64,000 bases of DNA, from positions 29,601,064 through 29,665,063 of the forward strand of contig OX459095.1 in NCBI GenBank assembly GCA_949775045.1, in the 5' to 3' direction. The notes beneath the pieces are model-generated. The model made no database searches. It saw only the letters and a program-made list of their open reading frames with translations, and had not been told where the DNA came from. This DNA comes from Metridium senile. Taxonomy: Eukaryota; Cnidaria; Anthozoa; Actiniaria; Metridiidae. The position numbers and the translations under genes are program-made. Below are positions 27,824 to 38,818 of this stretch, piece after piece (within the stretch, counting starts at the first letter, position 1; every line of letters starts with the position of its first letter).

Positions 27824-27824
27824 T

Positions 27825-27890
27825 TAGGTCTCGGCTACACGAATCCGATCCGGCTGAAACCGCATATAAATATTTGCGTCTAATAACTAA
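27825..27890. mobile_element. 5' fragment of the CTACACGAATCCGATCC family
   Basis: Matches the first 65 bp of 28254-28440 and 32341-32540, then stops. Confidence 0.6.
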
Positions 27891-28253
27891 CTACTGTTAA
27901 TTAAGCAATTTTTACAAGCATTGTTGATTTTAAACTTAGAATGCCATTATGAAACCCAACTGACGCCCCTGAAAATATTGAACATTAAATATTTGTGAAT
28001 CAGAATGGAATACACAAAGATTAGCTATGTGTGACACAGGAAATTGGAGTTGGAGTGAAATGTGTTTTTTTTTTTGTTATTTACTACTAGACCAAAATAG
28101 CGGGGCCACAATAGCGGGGGCTTTAATAGTGAATGTGCCCCCGACTACCAGGGGAAATGTCTGATTTTAACACCGCTCAAACATTAAAATCCCGGGTATT
28201 TCCCGGGGGGCGGGGGGCGGGGGTTTCAATTGACTAGTGCATTAAGGCCTCTT

Positions 28254-28440
28254 CTACACGAATCCGATCCGGCTGAAACCGCATAGAAATATTTGCGTCC
28301 ACACGAATCCTGTTGATCGTTTCCTATTCTAAAGTATGCGGTTTCGGTGACCGGATTCACTGGATTCGTGTGAACGATAGGCCGATTCGCATCAAAACGT
28401 ATGCGGTTTCAAAAGTATCCGGATCCGTGTAGCTAAGTTG
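28254..28440. mobile_element. CTACACGAATCCGATCC MITE, copy 2
   Basis: Imperfect inverted ends (TACACGAATCCGATCC and GGATCCGTGTAG) and internal AAACCGCATA/TATGCGGTTT inversions, shared with 32341-32540. Confidence 0.65.
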
Positions 28441-28894
28441 TCTAAGTTGTCATTTGACCTAATATATGCCCGGCCAATAAACACTATCAATTCTAGATAC
28501 GCACGTCTGCATGTATCAGGAAATATGTAAAATCAATATTTGGTATTTTGTAAAGATTATCATTCATTGATGACTTGAATGGGTTGATGGTTTAGTGCAA
28601 ACAATCTACATACAGGGAGGTCAAGAAAACATTGTATAAAATATGTATGAAATTGTTACTTGTACTGTAGAAAATAATGAAAGTAGAGAATAATTTGACA
28701 TTTCCTTCAATAGAGTACTCAAGCAATGACGTCATAAAAAAACAATTTTCACTGTATATGAACAATATCTTTTGTTATAATGCAGTTTGAATTGTATTTG
28801 CATAATTACTCGGGATTCCTGTGGAATCCAACACAAACACAACAGCTAGTACTTCGATTCAAGAATCAAACACATGTTATTCTGTGTATCATTA

Positions 28895-29626
28895 CTGCGG
28901 TTTTCGACTTTCTGCGAACTCAGACATTCCAACGGCTAGTTGTAAAATACGTTTTTAGCTGCCGTCAATCAAGCATTTAAAAGGTACCGACTAAGGGGTG
29001 CACAATTTAACTTTTGAGGGGGGGGGGGGGAGGGGGGTGGATGATTTTGAAAAAAAATTTCCTTCGGCAAAACAAAAATCCTGCAATCCAAAATTTCCAC
29101 TGAATGCCACTCAAATCTTTGCTTTTCTATAAAATAAATTGCGTGCACATGCCAGCGGTCCTGCACGGACAAAATCATCCACCCCCCCCCCCCCTCAAAA
29201 GTCAAATGGTCCACCCCTAATTAGTTTTGATTGACAGCAGCTATAAACGACATTCCAACGGCTAGTTGTAAAATACGTTTTTAGCTGCCGTCAATTAAGG
29301 ATTTAAAAGGTACCGACTAAGGGGTGGACAATTTAACTTTTGAGGGGGGGGGGGGGGGGTGGATGATTTTGAAAAAAAATTTCCTTCGGCAAAAAAAAAA
29401 TCATGCAAGCCAAAATTTCCACTGAATGCCACTCAAATCTTTGCTTTTCTATAAAATAAATTGCGTGCACATGCCAGCGGTCCTGCACGGACAAAATCAT
29501 CCACCCCCCCCCCCCCTCAAAAGTCAAATGGTCCACCCCTAATTAGTTTTGATTGACAGCAGCTATAAACGTATTTCACAACAAGCCGTGGGAATGTCTG
29601 AGTTCGCAGAAAGTCGAAAACCACAG
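28895..29626. mobile_element. Nested MITEs with internal 327-bp tandem duplication
   Basis: Outer inverted ends CTGCGGTTTTCGACTTTCTG and inverse, with TA flanks. Inside are two tandem copies (about 327 bp period, from 28922 and 29249) of a segment holding an inner inverted-repeat element with GGGGTGGA...TCCACCCC ends, long G and C tracts, and TTTTGTCCGTGCAGGACCGC. Confidence 0.7.
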
Positions 29627-30069
29627 TAAACTTAAACACTCCAATAATGATAATAAACCTTTAACTAATGTAATAGTGTTATAATAAGTTTGACAAATGT
29701 AAGTTTTCGCCGAGTTTATTGCCAAGTTACGAAAGCGCTTATTATCCAACATTTTATTATGGCGAGTTTATTGTCGATTGTAGACATGAAAGTGATTACG
29801 CAAATTGGCGTGGGAAGACAACACGTTCAATCATGTGTATCAGTAGTATGCTTACCTAAAAGGAAACATTATTTTTCATGATTTAGAACTGATCCTATTA
29901 CAAATATTGTTACTTCGACAAATATTGTTACTTCGATAAACATTCATTCACCTGGGTTCAGACCATTCAATACAATATTTAGAACTAATTACAGGAACAA
30001 TAGCGTGTAAAGACCCTTTGTATTGTCTTTGCTTACAAACAACCTAATTGGTTTATTTCGACCCTATTA

Positions 30070-30249
30070 GAGTGGTTTTCATTAACCCGTGAAACAAAGT
30101 GTATTAGGGAAAGAGTAATAAAGTGTATTAATGTGTAATAGTGCTATTGAACAAATGATTATAAAACACAAAGTTAAAGTTAAAGGGTAATAAAGTGTAA
30201 TAAAGCATATTACGCTAAAGTGTGTTTCACGGGTTAATGAAAACCACTC
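30070..30249. mobile_element. GAGTGGTTTTCATTAACCCG MITE, TA-flanked
   Basis: Inverted ends of about 30 bp (GAGTGGTTTTCATTAACCCG). Interior is rich in GTAATAAAGTGTATT repeats. Confidence 0.7.
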
Positions 30250-30252
30250 TAA

Positions 30253-30343
30253 GGGGCCGTTTACATGGAGATAGGGTAACCCTCCTAGCAGGGCTAACTC
30301 TTTTGTTACATCTAGGGTAACCCTATCTCATGTAAACGGCCCC
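30253..30343. mobile_element. 91-bp hairpin MITE, GGGGCCGTTTACATG family
   Basis: GGGGCCGTTTACATG and its inverse enclose AGATAGGGTAACCCT repeats. A minimal version of 27576-27823, lying immediately next to the previous MITE. Confidence 0.7.
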
Positions 30344-30427
30344 TAGGTGTATACATTAACCTTATTTTGCACATCAAAGAGAATCCCGAGTTTACGCAGT
30401 TATGCGTCTTGTTTAATTTAGTTTTAC

Positions 30428-30461
30428 CTGACGATGGTTTCAGGATGAAACCGAAACGTTG
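30428..30461 (+). ncRNA. Hammerhead-like motif, site 2
   Basis: CTGACGA, then a 6-bp stem GGTTTC...GAAACC with a 5-nt loop, then GAAACGTTG. This is the order of a hammerhead core with variable base 7. One extra U precedes stem II and flanking stems I and III are not obvious. A candidate only. Confidence 0.35.
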
Positions 30462-31106
30462 TAACTTAAATTTCTTTAATTTTCATTATGAAATCAATAT
30501 TTTAGGTTTCCAATTTTAATTCTCTTTAAGATTAGGATTTTGTTATTTAAGTCAAGTTGTCATTCAGTCTACTAAATGCCCAATTAACACTATTAATTCT
30601 AGACACGCTAGATACGCACGTCTGCATCAGGAAATGTGTAATATCAATAATTGGTATTTTGTAAAGATTCTCATTCATTGATATTGGGTTTGTGGTTTAG
30701 TGCAATCTCTCTACTAGCCTGCGTAGCGGCCCGGAGCAGGGAGGTCAAGGAAACATGTTATGAAAAATGTATACATACTAATAATAACAATCTAATAATT
30801 AATCTTATCTATAAATCTAATCTAGTCAAAAAATGACAGTATCAAGATACCAGAAATATATCGAACTCTCGTTAATAATCCGTACGCGAGCACCGGCGCT
30901 CGCGCACAACATTCAAATGCGCGTGCCACAACCACAACCGGCGCCATCATTGATCCGTGGTCCGTGATAATGGACTGAAACCTGGAAACATCTGATACTT
31001 TCAAGTTTTCAAGTCAGAGACAAAACGTAAAAAATGAATCCTGACTGCAATTTCAGAATTTTTAATCTAATCTCATTTATAATATTATTATTTTCTGTCT
31101 TGAAAA

Positions 31107-31130
31107 TGACGCTTGATGCGTCGAAACGTC
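31107..31130 (+). ncRNA. Hammerhead-like motif, site 3
   Basis: TGACGCTTGATGCGTC forms a 5-bp hairpin, followed by GAAACGTCG. It shares the hairpin-GAAACGTYG layout with sites 1 and 2 but lacks the GA before the stem. Confidence 0.25.
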
Positions 31131-31234
31131 GACTCGCACTTATATTAACATTTATTGTGAAAACCTTAACGAAAACTACAATTATTCAATCTAATAATAA
31201 TCTAATATTTATAATACGCAAAATACTAAAGGCC

Positions 31235-31410
31235 CGGTCAAACGGCTTCAACATTTGCTTCAACAATGGTTCGATTTTGTTGAACGCTGTAGCTAGAATG
31301 GTTGTTGCAATTTAACGATGTTGAATGACATTGAAATGGGGTAGCAAACGGCTTCAACATTGGCATTCAACAAAATCGAACGGATGTTGAAGCAAATGTT
31401 GAAACCGGGA
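31235..31410. mobile_element. GGCCCGGTCAAACGG MITE
   Basis: Left end AAACGGCTTCAACATTTGCT and right inverted AGCAAATGTTGAAACCGGG; an inner CAAACGGCTTCAACATT repeat. Related to 25714-25967. Confidence 0.6.
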
Positions 31411-31434
31411 CTTTATTGGACATATCCTTTAATA

Positions 31435-32119
31435 GAGTGCAAAATCAATGACGTCATAAAAATCAATTTTCACTGTATGTTTTAGGTTCCCAATTTCGAT
31501 AAACAATCAGAGGTTCATAATCCAAATTTGATGAGAATCGGTCAAATAGCAGTGGAAATATTGTCATTTAAATACATACACCTACTTGCAGGAAGGTTGT
31601 CATACAAAAATATACATTTGTTATAAAGAAAATAGCACATTTGTGATTTAGTACGATAGGAATTGATTAAAAGACAAAAGAAGATCACTCAAGCTGAACT
31701 CTCTCTTTTGTCTTTTAATTAATTCCTTTCGCACTAAATCACAAATGTTCTATTTTCTTTGTGTAGGTGTACACCTACTTGCAGTAAGGTTGTCATACAA
31801 AATAGAACTATTTTCTTTATAACAAATGTATATTTTTGTATGACAACCTTACTGCAAGTAGGTGTATATAATTTCACCATACAAATCACTGTATTTTCGG
31901 CTCTGTTCGTAACTTTATCAACCGAGACGCCGATGAATTAATTACTAAACTACTGCTAAAATACTATACGAGTAAGTTATATATTCAAATGAACACATCT
32001 CAGCTGCTATTTAGTGTATGGACGTCAGGCTTTTTTGATTGTCTATTTAAAGTGGAAATCGCTGATAACAATTGTTAAAGCCACAATGAATGTTTTCGTG
32101 ACGTCACACTTGAGTACTC
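31435..32119. mobile_element. MITE with TGACGTCA in both ends, TA-flanked
   Basis: Left end GAGTGC...AATGACGTCATAAAAA and right end GTGACGTCACACTTGAGTACTC, with TA on both sides. It is interrupted by a CACCTA MITE at 31579-31864. Confidence 0.65.
31579..31864. mobile_element. CACCTACTTGCA MITE nested in 31435-32119
   Basis: Ends CACCTACTTGCAGGAAGG and inverse, TA on both sides. A second partial copy of the left end at about 31767 gives a double-hairpin structure. Confidence 0.75.
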
Positions 32120-32211
32120 TATGATTGTTAAGTGCTATTAGTCACTATCAAAGACAAGTTGTAATGGTGTATAGTTTCCTTTTGTATTTGATGTTTCTGG
32201 TTGAGTGATGA

Positions 32212-32310
32212 TGATGATGATGATGATGATAATGATGATAATGATGATAATGCATTTATATAGCGCAATTTCTATGTGTATATATTCAAATGCGCTTTAC
32301 ACATTATAGT
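32212..32310. repeat. (GAT)n tract followed by TATAGCGC/GCGCTTTACA motif
   Basis: About ten GAT/AAT units, then ATTTATATAGCGCAA ... AAATGCGCTTTACAC, an inverted GCGC pair often seen in animal dispersed repeats. Confidence 0.55.
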
Positions 32311-32340
32311 TAGCTGTTAGTAATTAGTATATATTAGTGT

Positions 32341-32540
32341 AAGGCCTCGTCTACACGAATCCGATCCGGCTGAAACCGCATAGAAATATTTGCGTCCACA
32401 CGAATCCGCGAATCTGGAGGATTCAAGTAAAAGTATGCGGTTTCGGTGACCGGATTCAATGGATTCGTGTGGACGATAGGCCGATTGGCATCAAAAAGTA
32501 TGCGGTTTCAAAAGTATCCGGATCTGTTTAGACGGGGTCT
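32341..32540. mobile_element. CTACACGAATCCGATCC MITE, copy 3
   Basis: The fullest of the three copies in this window, with CTACACGAATCCGATCC at the left and GGATCTGTTTAGACGGGG at the right. Internal TATGCGGTTTC repeats. Confidence 0.7.
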
Positions 32541-32554
32541 AAGTGTAGGCCTTT

Positions 32555-32822
32555 CACTAAGGATGGTCGTGACCTGCGTCCTCAGTCGTTCTTTTATTCC
32601 CCCCGATTAATGGTTAGTGTGTAAGTGGCGAGACGGGACCTCCGATTTAACGTCCTTATCCGAGAGGACGCGAAGCCTAACAATTATAAACCGAAATAAG
32701 TACAAAGTTATAACATTCTCCTCAATTATTTTAAGACCCTGAGTGATGGTCTGGCTGGGGTTTGAACCCCCGGCCTCGATCCCGGTTAACAGGCCGTGCT
32801 CTCCCAACTGAGCTAACCCGTT
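32555..32822 (-). mobile_element. tRNA-derived SINE
   Basis: On the minus strand the head has an A box (TAGCTCAGTTGG, 32804-32815) and a B box (GGTTCAAACCC, 32758-32768) with tRNA-like spacing. Anticodon and acceptor stems do not pair well, so it is not a functional tRNA. The body continues with GAGGAGAATG and CTCGGATAAGGACG. Confidence 0.75.
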
Positions 32823-32907
32823 AATCGGTTATACTGTGATACTGTCTAAATAGTCACTAAATAGAAATTAGAGTACAAATTAACATTAAAATCGTGCAAC
32901 ATAAATA

Positions 32908-33071
32908 CACCTAATTGCAATAACATTGTCAAATAAAAAAGAAAATTACAAAGTAGGAATTAATTGAAAGACAAAATCAGATTACTTAAGTTGAACTTCT
33001 TCTTTTGTCTTTTAATTAATTCCTATTTTGTAATTTTTATTTTTATATGACAATGTTATTGCAATTAGGTG
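32908..33071. mobile_element. CACCTAATTGCAATAAC MITE, 164 bp
   Basis: TIRs CACCTAATTGCAATAACATT and inverse, TA on both sides. Internal AATTAATTGAAAGACAAAA pairs with its inverse, making a near-complete hairpin. Same family as 31579-31864. Confidence 0.8.
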
Positions 33072-33212
33072 TATCACTAATTACTATTTAGTGCTAAACT
33101 TCTAAAATAGATAGCAACTCAAAAGTTCGTGCAGTTCGTAATTAGCACTATGAAGAAGAAAAAGCGTGAGCATGGTCACGAGAAAATTCACTAGGGATGT
33201 GGATAATTTACT

Positions 33213-33236
33213 AAAAACCATCGCAGACATCCCTCA
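33213..33236 (+). pseudogene. 22-bp shard matching peroxidase exon 6
   Basis: AAAAACCATCGCAGACATCC plus CT is identical to the exon-6 segment encoding KTIADIP, but lies on the opposite strand to P1/P2 with unrelated flanks. A chance match of this length is unlikely. Confidence 0.4.
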
Positions 33237-34199
33237 GTTTAGTAAAATTGTTGTGGTCTCAATTCATTTGCGTCTTGTGTCGTTACTTTCAATTTAGTCA
33301 AATTGTTGTGGTCATATAACACAAACACGTACAACCAAAATATGCTATGAATAAATCGATAACAAGAGAAGGAATACCGACCTCCTTTGCAGGCTTCAGT
33401 TCTATCAAATCATTAAGTACATCCGGGTTACCATGAGATGCGCACGCACCGCCGTGATTCAGTGCATGTGTTTGCCGTGACTAGGTCGGACGTGTAGGGA
33501 GTTGCTCTTGACGAAAAGTACAAGTTTTCATGGAAAAAGGTAAGAACAAATTTTAAAATGTAATCCTTTGCAGTCGACTGGCATGGACGTGTCCTGTCGG
33601 GAGACTATAAACAAGATATTTCCACGGCATGGCCGGGAAATTAGCGATTGTATCCAGCGGGGTAGTCGCTCAAAGCTCACTGTTTCTGGTACGCGTTGCC
33701 AAGAAACTTATAGTAGTTGGGACTTGCTCTCAACTAGTATTCAATTAAAACGACTAATGTTCGTTAGTATAGTCATTCGTGAGCTTAAAATACTTATCCT
33801 ACATTGTCATCCATTGTCATCGCCGACCAAGGGGAGGGGGAGCTGGGAAAGATTTGGCTAGAGTCCAGGCCGTCCGCGCTGTAACGGTCGTCGAGCTGCA
33901 CAAGAAATTTCTGCCGCGCATACAAAGCCATTCAAAATGGCCGGTAATTTGAACTTCTCGCCGAATTTATTCCTCGAGGGGATAACTTTTACGGGATATT
34001 TTTTGATAATCGTGAAGGGTAACTATCTGGATTTCGTGTTGCGGAGTATTGAGGCAAGGGAATGCGATATAGTCTGAGAATTTGAGCGATTTTCGAGAGC
34101 GACTCGGTCCATTGGCCGATCCGAGGTCTCCTTCCTTGCCTTCTTCTTAGTAGTAGGGGGAGAACATAGCTAAATACAGCCCAATCAGCCTGAAATTAG
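33237..34199. other. Gene-free stretch between SINE/MITE field and long-TIR transposon
   Basis: Contains a fragment near 33393-33447 (GCGCACGCACCGCCGTGATT) shared with the arm region at 53950-53980, probably a dispersed repeat. No credible gene. Confidence 0.4.
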
Positions 34200-34349
34200 C
34201 CTTTTGCTTTCTTCGTTTGGCGCGCGCTTGTAGTCTTTGGGTTTCCTGTGGCGCGCTTGTAGATTGTGGGGTTCCTGAGGTAACTACCTCGTATATTGTG
34301 ACAAGGCATGAAACACGGGTCACGTGATGGATCGATGTGTGCCCCAGGT

Positions 34350-35727
34350 AATCCACCTTTTCTTACTAAGATCACGTGGTATAAATGTCGCTTTGTGATT
34401 GGTTCAAACGAAAGTTAGGACAACTCTACATTGGTTTGGAAGTCGCTCATATGGAGAAATTTGTAAAGTTCGGATTGTCTCGTTATTAAAATGGTTAAAT
34501 ATTGCTCTGTTAGGAAGCACATATATACAAATCTAAACAATAGATAGAGGCTAAAGCTATCAATGAAGAAGTAAGGACTTTACACGTGAAATTCGGCAAT
34601 GGATCGACGTCAATGGATTCAGCTACAGAAAGCTGAATACCACCCACTTGTCAATGATAACTTTTGGTAGGTTTTCTCAATATTTTCCGAGCATTACAAA
34701 GATAAATCGACCAAAGCAAGTAATTTTAACTTCAAAGAGTTTAAAAGCAAATGATTAACTTGCTAATACACGAGTTTTGCTTTACTGAAAAAAGAGCAAT
34801 TTTTATCCTGAGACTCGGCGGGAAAAGCGATCATTTTCTTTTGCTTCGATTCGCTTGCTTAGTTTCATTATAGTCGCTGTTTTCACGGCTTGAACGGCAA
34901 TCAAAGATAACATTTTTAATCATCAAGTTACTGTTCTAGAGTTGTGGAACATAAACTTAACAGCCAGACAATTTCAAAATAGGTATTAATGAGCTATATT
35001 TTCAATTTCACGGGTAGTTTGCACGCTTCAAACTAAACTCATTAAATTAAAATACAAACATAATAATAATAAGAAAAACTAATAGCTAATGGTTTGTGAT
35101 TCATTGGAAAACTTGCAGCTTTGAACATGTTCATTGCAGTAGTAGTTTCAGTGTATTTCTTCTTCCTTTAAAAAGTAGAAGTTAAAAGTTTGAAATTTTT
35201 ACTCATCTTTGGCGTTTTTGATTGAAATTATAAGCGAAAACTTGACTAAAATAGATTTGTAATTTTTTAGCCGTTTCTTCAAAACTTAGTTTGACTGACA
35301 CCATTTAAAGGAAACAAACATACCTAAAGATGATTTGCAGCCAACAGTCGGCTTTTGAGAGGATTTTTTGTCGGTTTAACTTTCATAAAACAACATCTTT
35401 AGTTTGTTTTTTTCATTCGTCGTTGCATCGTAGCTGAATCCATTGACGTCGATCCATTGCCGAATTTCACGTGTAAAGTCCTCACTTCTTCATTCATATG
35501 ATAGCTAACTGGTCTCTACTAAATATTTGTTTAGATTTGTATATATGTGCTTCCTAACAGAGCAATATTTAACCATTTTAATAACGAGACAATCCGAGCT
35601 TTACAGATTTCTCTATATGAGCGACTTCCAAACCAAGTAGAGTTGTCCTAACTTTCGTTTGAACCAATCACAAAGCGACATTTATACCACGTGATCTATA
35701 TGAAATTTTAGTAAGAAAAGGTGGATT
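34350..35727. mobile_element. 1.4-kb long-TIR element, 9-bp TSD (Mutator-like)
   Basis: Ends AATCCACCTTTTCTTAC and inverse, with TIRs of about 285 bp. Direct repeats GCCCCAGGT flank it (34341-34349 and 35728-35736). Long TIRs plus a 9-bp duplication fit MULE-type elements. No transposase. Confidence 0.85.
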
Positions 35728-36579
35728 GCCCCAGGTAGCTGGGACACTTTTCCGTGAAGCGCTCGGGATTTTTCATTCGTTTGACATTCGTAGAGTATTA
35801 AATAGAATGACTTCTTTACAACAAAACACAAAACAAAACAAAACAAAACAAAACAAAACAAAACAAATAGACGGAGGAACAGCGAAAAAGTTGTGTTTGC
35901 TCCCTGTTCACTTTTTAAAAATGGCGTTCAAAATGTCCAGTAAATATTTTCTTTTTGTTAAAAAGCTGATATAAACAAAGCAAAAACAACAAAAACACTC
36001 AATGCATCACATAAACAGAACAGGTAGTTCTAAAAGTCACTTTTATTGTTGAATAAGAGCGAAAAAAGATAAAAAAAACTTTATATTTGACAGTTTTCTT
36101 TTTGAATTAAAAAGAGTACAAAAAAGCAGCCTAATAAGGTTATTGATGTCAAAGGATAAAGTAAGATATCTGTTCAGTGAAGAAAGTGAAGTTCAATTTC
36201 ACATTTCTAAACAATGCAAACACAAGCGAATGACAAGGCATCCAACGGACAAAGTTTAGCACACAAATTATTCACTTGAATAAATAAGCTTGCAAAAACA
36301 GATGCTTTACGATATAACTATAGTCAATATCTTAAGTATTCATCAATGCATTTTTGTTCAAAGCAGGATTACCTGACTATCATGGCGATTTCTGTTCGTC
36401 CGAATTTAGCCGTGAATTTTACTTGATTGAAAAATGTCCAAGCAATCCTCAACTCAAACCAGCCACATAATGGCGATGTCAGTAGGAGTAAATATCATCT
36501 GCTTGAGGTTAAAGGATGTCTAGATTTGTTTGTTAGTCAATAAATCCTTCATTATTACGACCAAAATCATCGGGGATTT

Positions 36580-37452
36580 CAACCTCGTTCCCAGGGCCCT
36601 CTCCCTTCGCTTTTGGGTGGGGCGGGAAAAGGCCCTGGCATCGGCTGCCCACGTGACTCAGAACACCCTGAAATTCCGGGTGTAATAAATTAGCATAAAT
36701 TACGATTCATATACTCCAAGATACGCCTGAGCCAGAGATTATATAACTATTTAGCTAAGTAAAATTTAATTGATATTAAACATTGTTGCCTTCTTTAGAT
36801 TTAAACTGCTTTAAAGTTACTTTCTGTTGTAGATTTCAAATCATTTATCAAATATCAACAACGGCTTCAACAGAGCAATCTGGCCGATCTGAACCATGTC
36901 ACTTATCACTTATGGCTTCTCATGGTAGTTTATGTGTCACGCAATCAAAAAATTGCCAGGTAGACTGCAAAATAGTCTTTACTTTTACGTGAAATTTCGT
37001 ACAAACAGATATAGACTTTCATCATTGTGAGAGATATGAAAATTAGAGACTGTCATCTCCCAATAACGAAAATCTCTACCAGTTACTTGTCAAAACATAT
37101 CACTCACACTTCTGGACAAAAGGTCAACTGTCTTTCAAAACCACAGTACAAATACGGCCTATTTCTACATAAAACTATTTTGTGGACTATTTTTCTATCT
37201 CTTGGAACCAAAGAACCGTAATAATATTGATTCAAGTTGTTTTTACTCTTATTTTGTAGCCATAGCTCTCTGAAAATGTCATTGTACAGTTTTGATCAAT
37301 TTTAGTCTGTTGCTCGTCAAAAGTTGCCATGACAGTTGACAAACATTATGGAAATGCATGGACCAATGAGCAAACAGAATCGACCAGCCGATGCCAGGGC
37401 CATTTCCCGCCCCACCCAAAAGCGAAGGGAGAGGGCCCTGGGAACGAGGTTG
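36580..37452. mobile_element. CAACCTCG MITE copy 2, 873 bp
   Basis: Same TIRs and length as 21037-21909. Clean 9-bp target duplication CGGGGATTT at 36571-36579 and 37453-37461, which fixes the element's ends. Confidence 0.93.
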
Positions 37453-37527
37453 CGGGGATTTCCCAACAAGAACCAGCCAACAAACATGTTATTGACGACA
37501 AACTCGATCGTTTCATTAGCTTGCAAG

Positions 37528-37635
37528 CTACATTGTTTTCCCCGTACCAGCTTTACCACTGATAAAAACATTGTGTCCACACATTACACGGTCAACCACT
37601 TTCCTTTGCTCGGTGTTTAAAGTAATTTCGGCCAT
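37528..37635 (-). pseudogene. PIF1-like helicase N-terminal stub
   Basis: Reads MAEITLNTEQRKVVDRVMCG then HNVFISGKAGTGKTM before a stop. The LNxEQ start and the Walker A GKAGTGKT are typical of transposon-encoded PIF1-type helicases. Only 35 codons remain; an internal deletion and the MITE insertion removed the rest. Confidence 0.65.
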
Positions 37636-38224
37636 TATGTGTAAGAAAATCCCTAAAAAAAGCTTTTACGACGGACAAAGTATTTAGTTTTAGGTAAAAA
37701 TATTCCGAAAATTCGCCAAGATTTCGGAAAAATTCGTGCATTCACGACAGTTCACGACTTCCTCGAAACCTCTACGAATCTCTACGAATGTCAAACGAAT
37801 GAAAAATCCCGAGCGCTTCACGGAAAAGTGTCCCAGCTACCTGGAGCACACATCGATCCATCGCGAGTTTGAGCGTCCAAGAGGAAATTCTCGTCATATA
37901 ATAAAGATTGAAGACTCAAACTCGTAAGTTATCTGGAGATAGATGATTTGTTTACATATTCGTAGAAAAATCATTAATTCGTCTTTTAGGTGATGAGATA
38001 GTAGCGAAATTGTGATCCATCATGTGACCGTGTTTCATGCCTTGTCACAATATACTTGACTCCCGCGATTGACCACAGGAACCCCACAATCTACAAGCGC
38101 GCCACAGGAAACCCAAAAACTACAAGCGCGCGCCAAACGAACAAACCAAAAGAGTCGCGCGCATTTTTTTCCATTGAATCTTTATTGAAAAATAAAAAAT
38201 CCTCGAAAGGAGTAGTTGGGCTGC

Positions 38225-38818
38225 CTATGTCTGTGTTTGTTCCCAACGGATAGACTTCAAGTACACCTTGATTGAATCGTGCGTTGCCGGGTTGCCCTGC
38301 AACGTCAGCTCGTTCCATTCCGTAAATCGCCCTAAGGGGCGAAATATGGCTCGTAACTTGCCGATGATATTATCTACCGTGCCCACTGCTAGGTGTGTTA
38401 GGCACTGGCATTGGCTTTTGCCACCCGCTCCAATAAACAGACAGTTGGTGGCATAAATTTGCGTCTTTCCTTTGCGGTCTTTCCATACTAAAAACCGCAG
38501 GATGTCATGCGGGACCGCGGTGAACACTGTTTTTGGTGAAGGCAGTGTAAATAAGAACTCTTCTAGCTCGCGTTGCAACTGACATTTTTGTTTTTGGTAT
38601 GCCTGATTCGCTGTCAGCTGCTGCACCTGGCGGATGCGAAGGTCGATTGGTGCAACATCTAGGGAGACCGTTGTCGCCGTTCGCTCCGAGTGGGAGGCAT
38701 TCCGTGCCTGACCGCACTGCTGACAATAGCGGAAACAGTCGTCGTTTGGGTAGGTGCACCACGGACACCTTATTGCCGGACACCTTATTGCCGGACGCCA
38801 GATACGTGGGACCCCCAT
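38225..38818 (-). pseudogene. DIRS recombinase ORF, N-terminal part
   Basis: The 197-codon frame begins MGVPRIWRP, followed by a C2C2 zinc ribbon (CPWC ... CQQC) and a helical region with FLVWKDRKGKTQ and IIGKLRAIFRPLGRFTEWNE, resembling the core-binding part of DIRS-type tyrosine recombinases. A 15-bp duplication repeats IRCPA. The catalytic R-H-R-Y domain is absent: the frame ends soon after YLKSIRWEQ. Confidence 0.65.

Larger units (their letters stand above)
34200..38152. mobile_element. Long-TIR transposon with PIF1-like helicase stub
   Basis: Left arm (34200-34349 plus 35728-35797) and right arm (37790-38152) are inverted copies carrying CGTTTGGCGCGCGCTTGTAG and GACACTTTTCCGTGAAGCGC. 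The left arm is interrupted by the element at 34350-35727. The right arm has about 160 extra bp bounded by GATCCATC repeats, suggesting a microhomology deletion in the left arm. The interior has a helicase stub on the minus strand and a second nested MITE. The superfamily is unknown. Confidence 0.7.

Noticed and set aside
32740..32830. Functional tRNA gene (Asn-like)
   Set aside because: A and B boxes are good, but anticodon and acceptor stems pair poorly and the sequence runs on into a SINE body.
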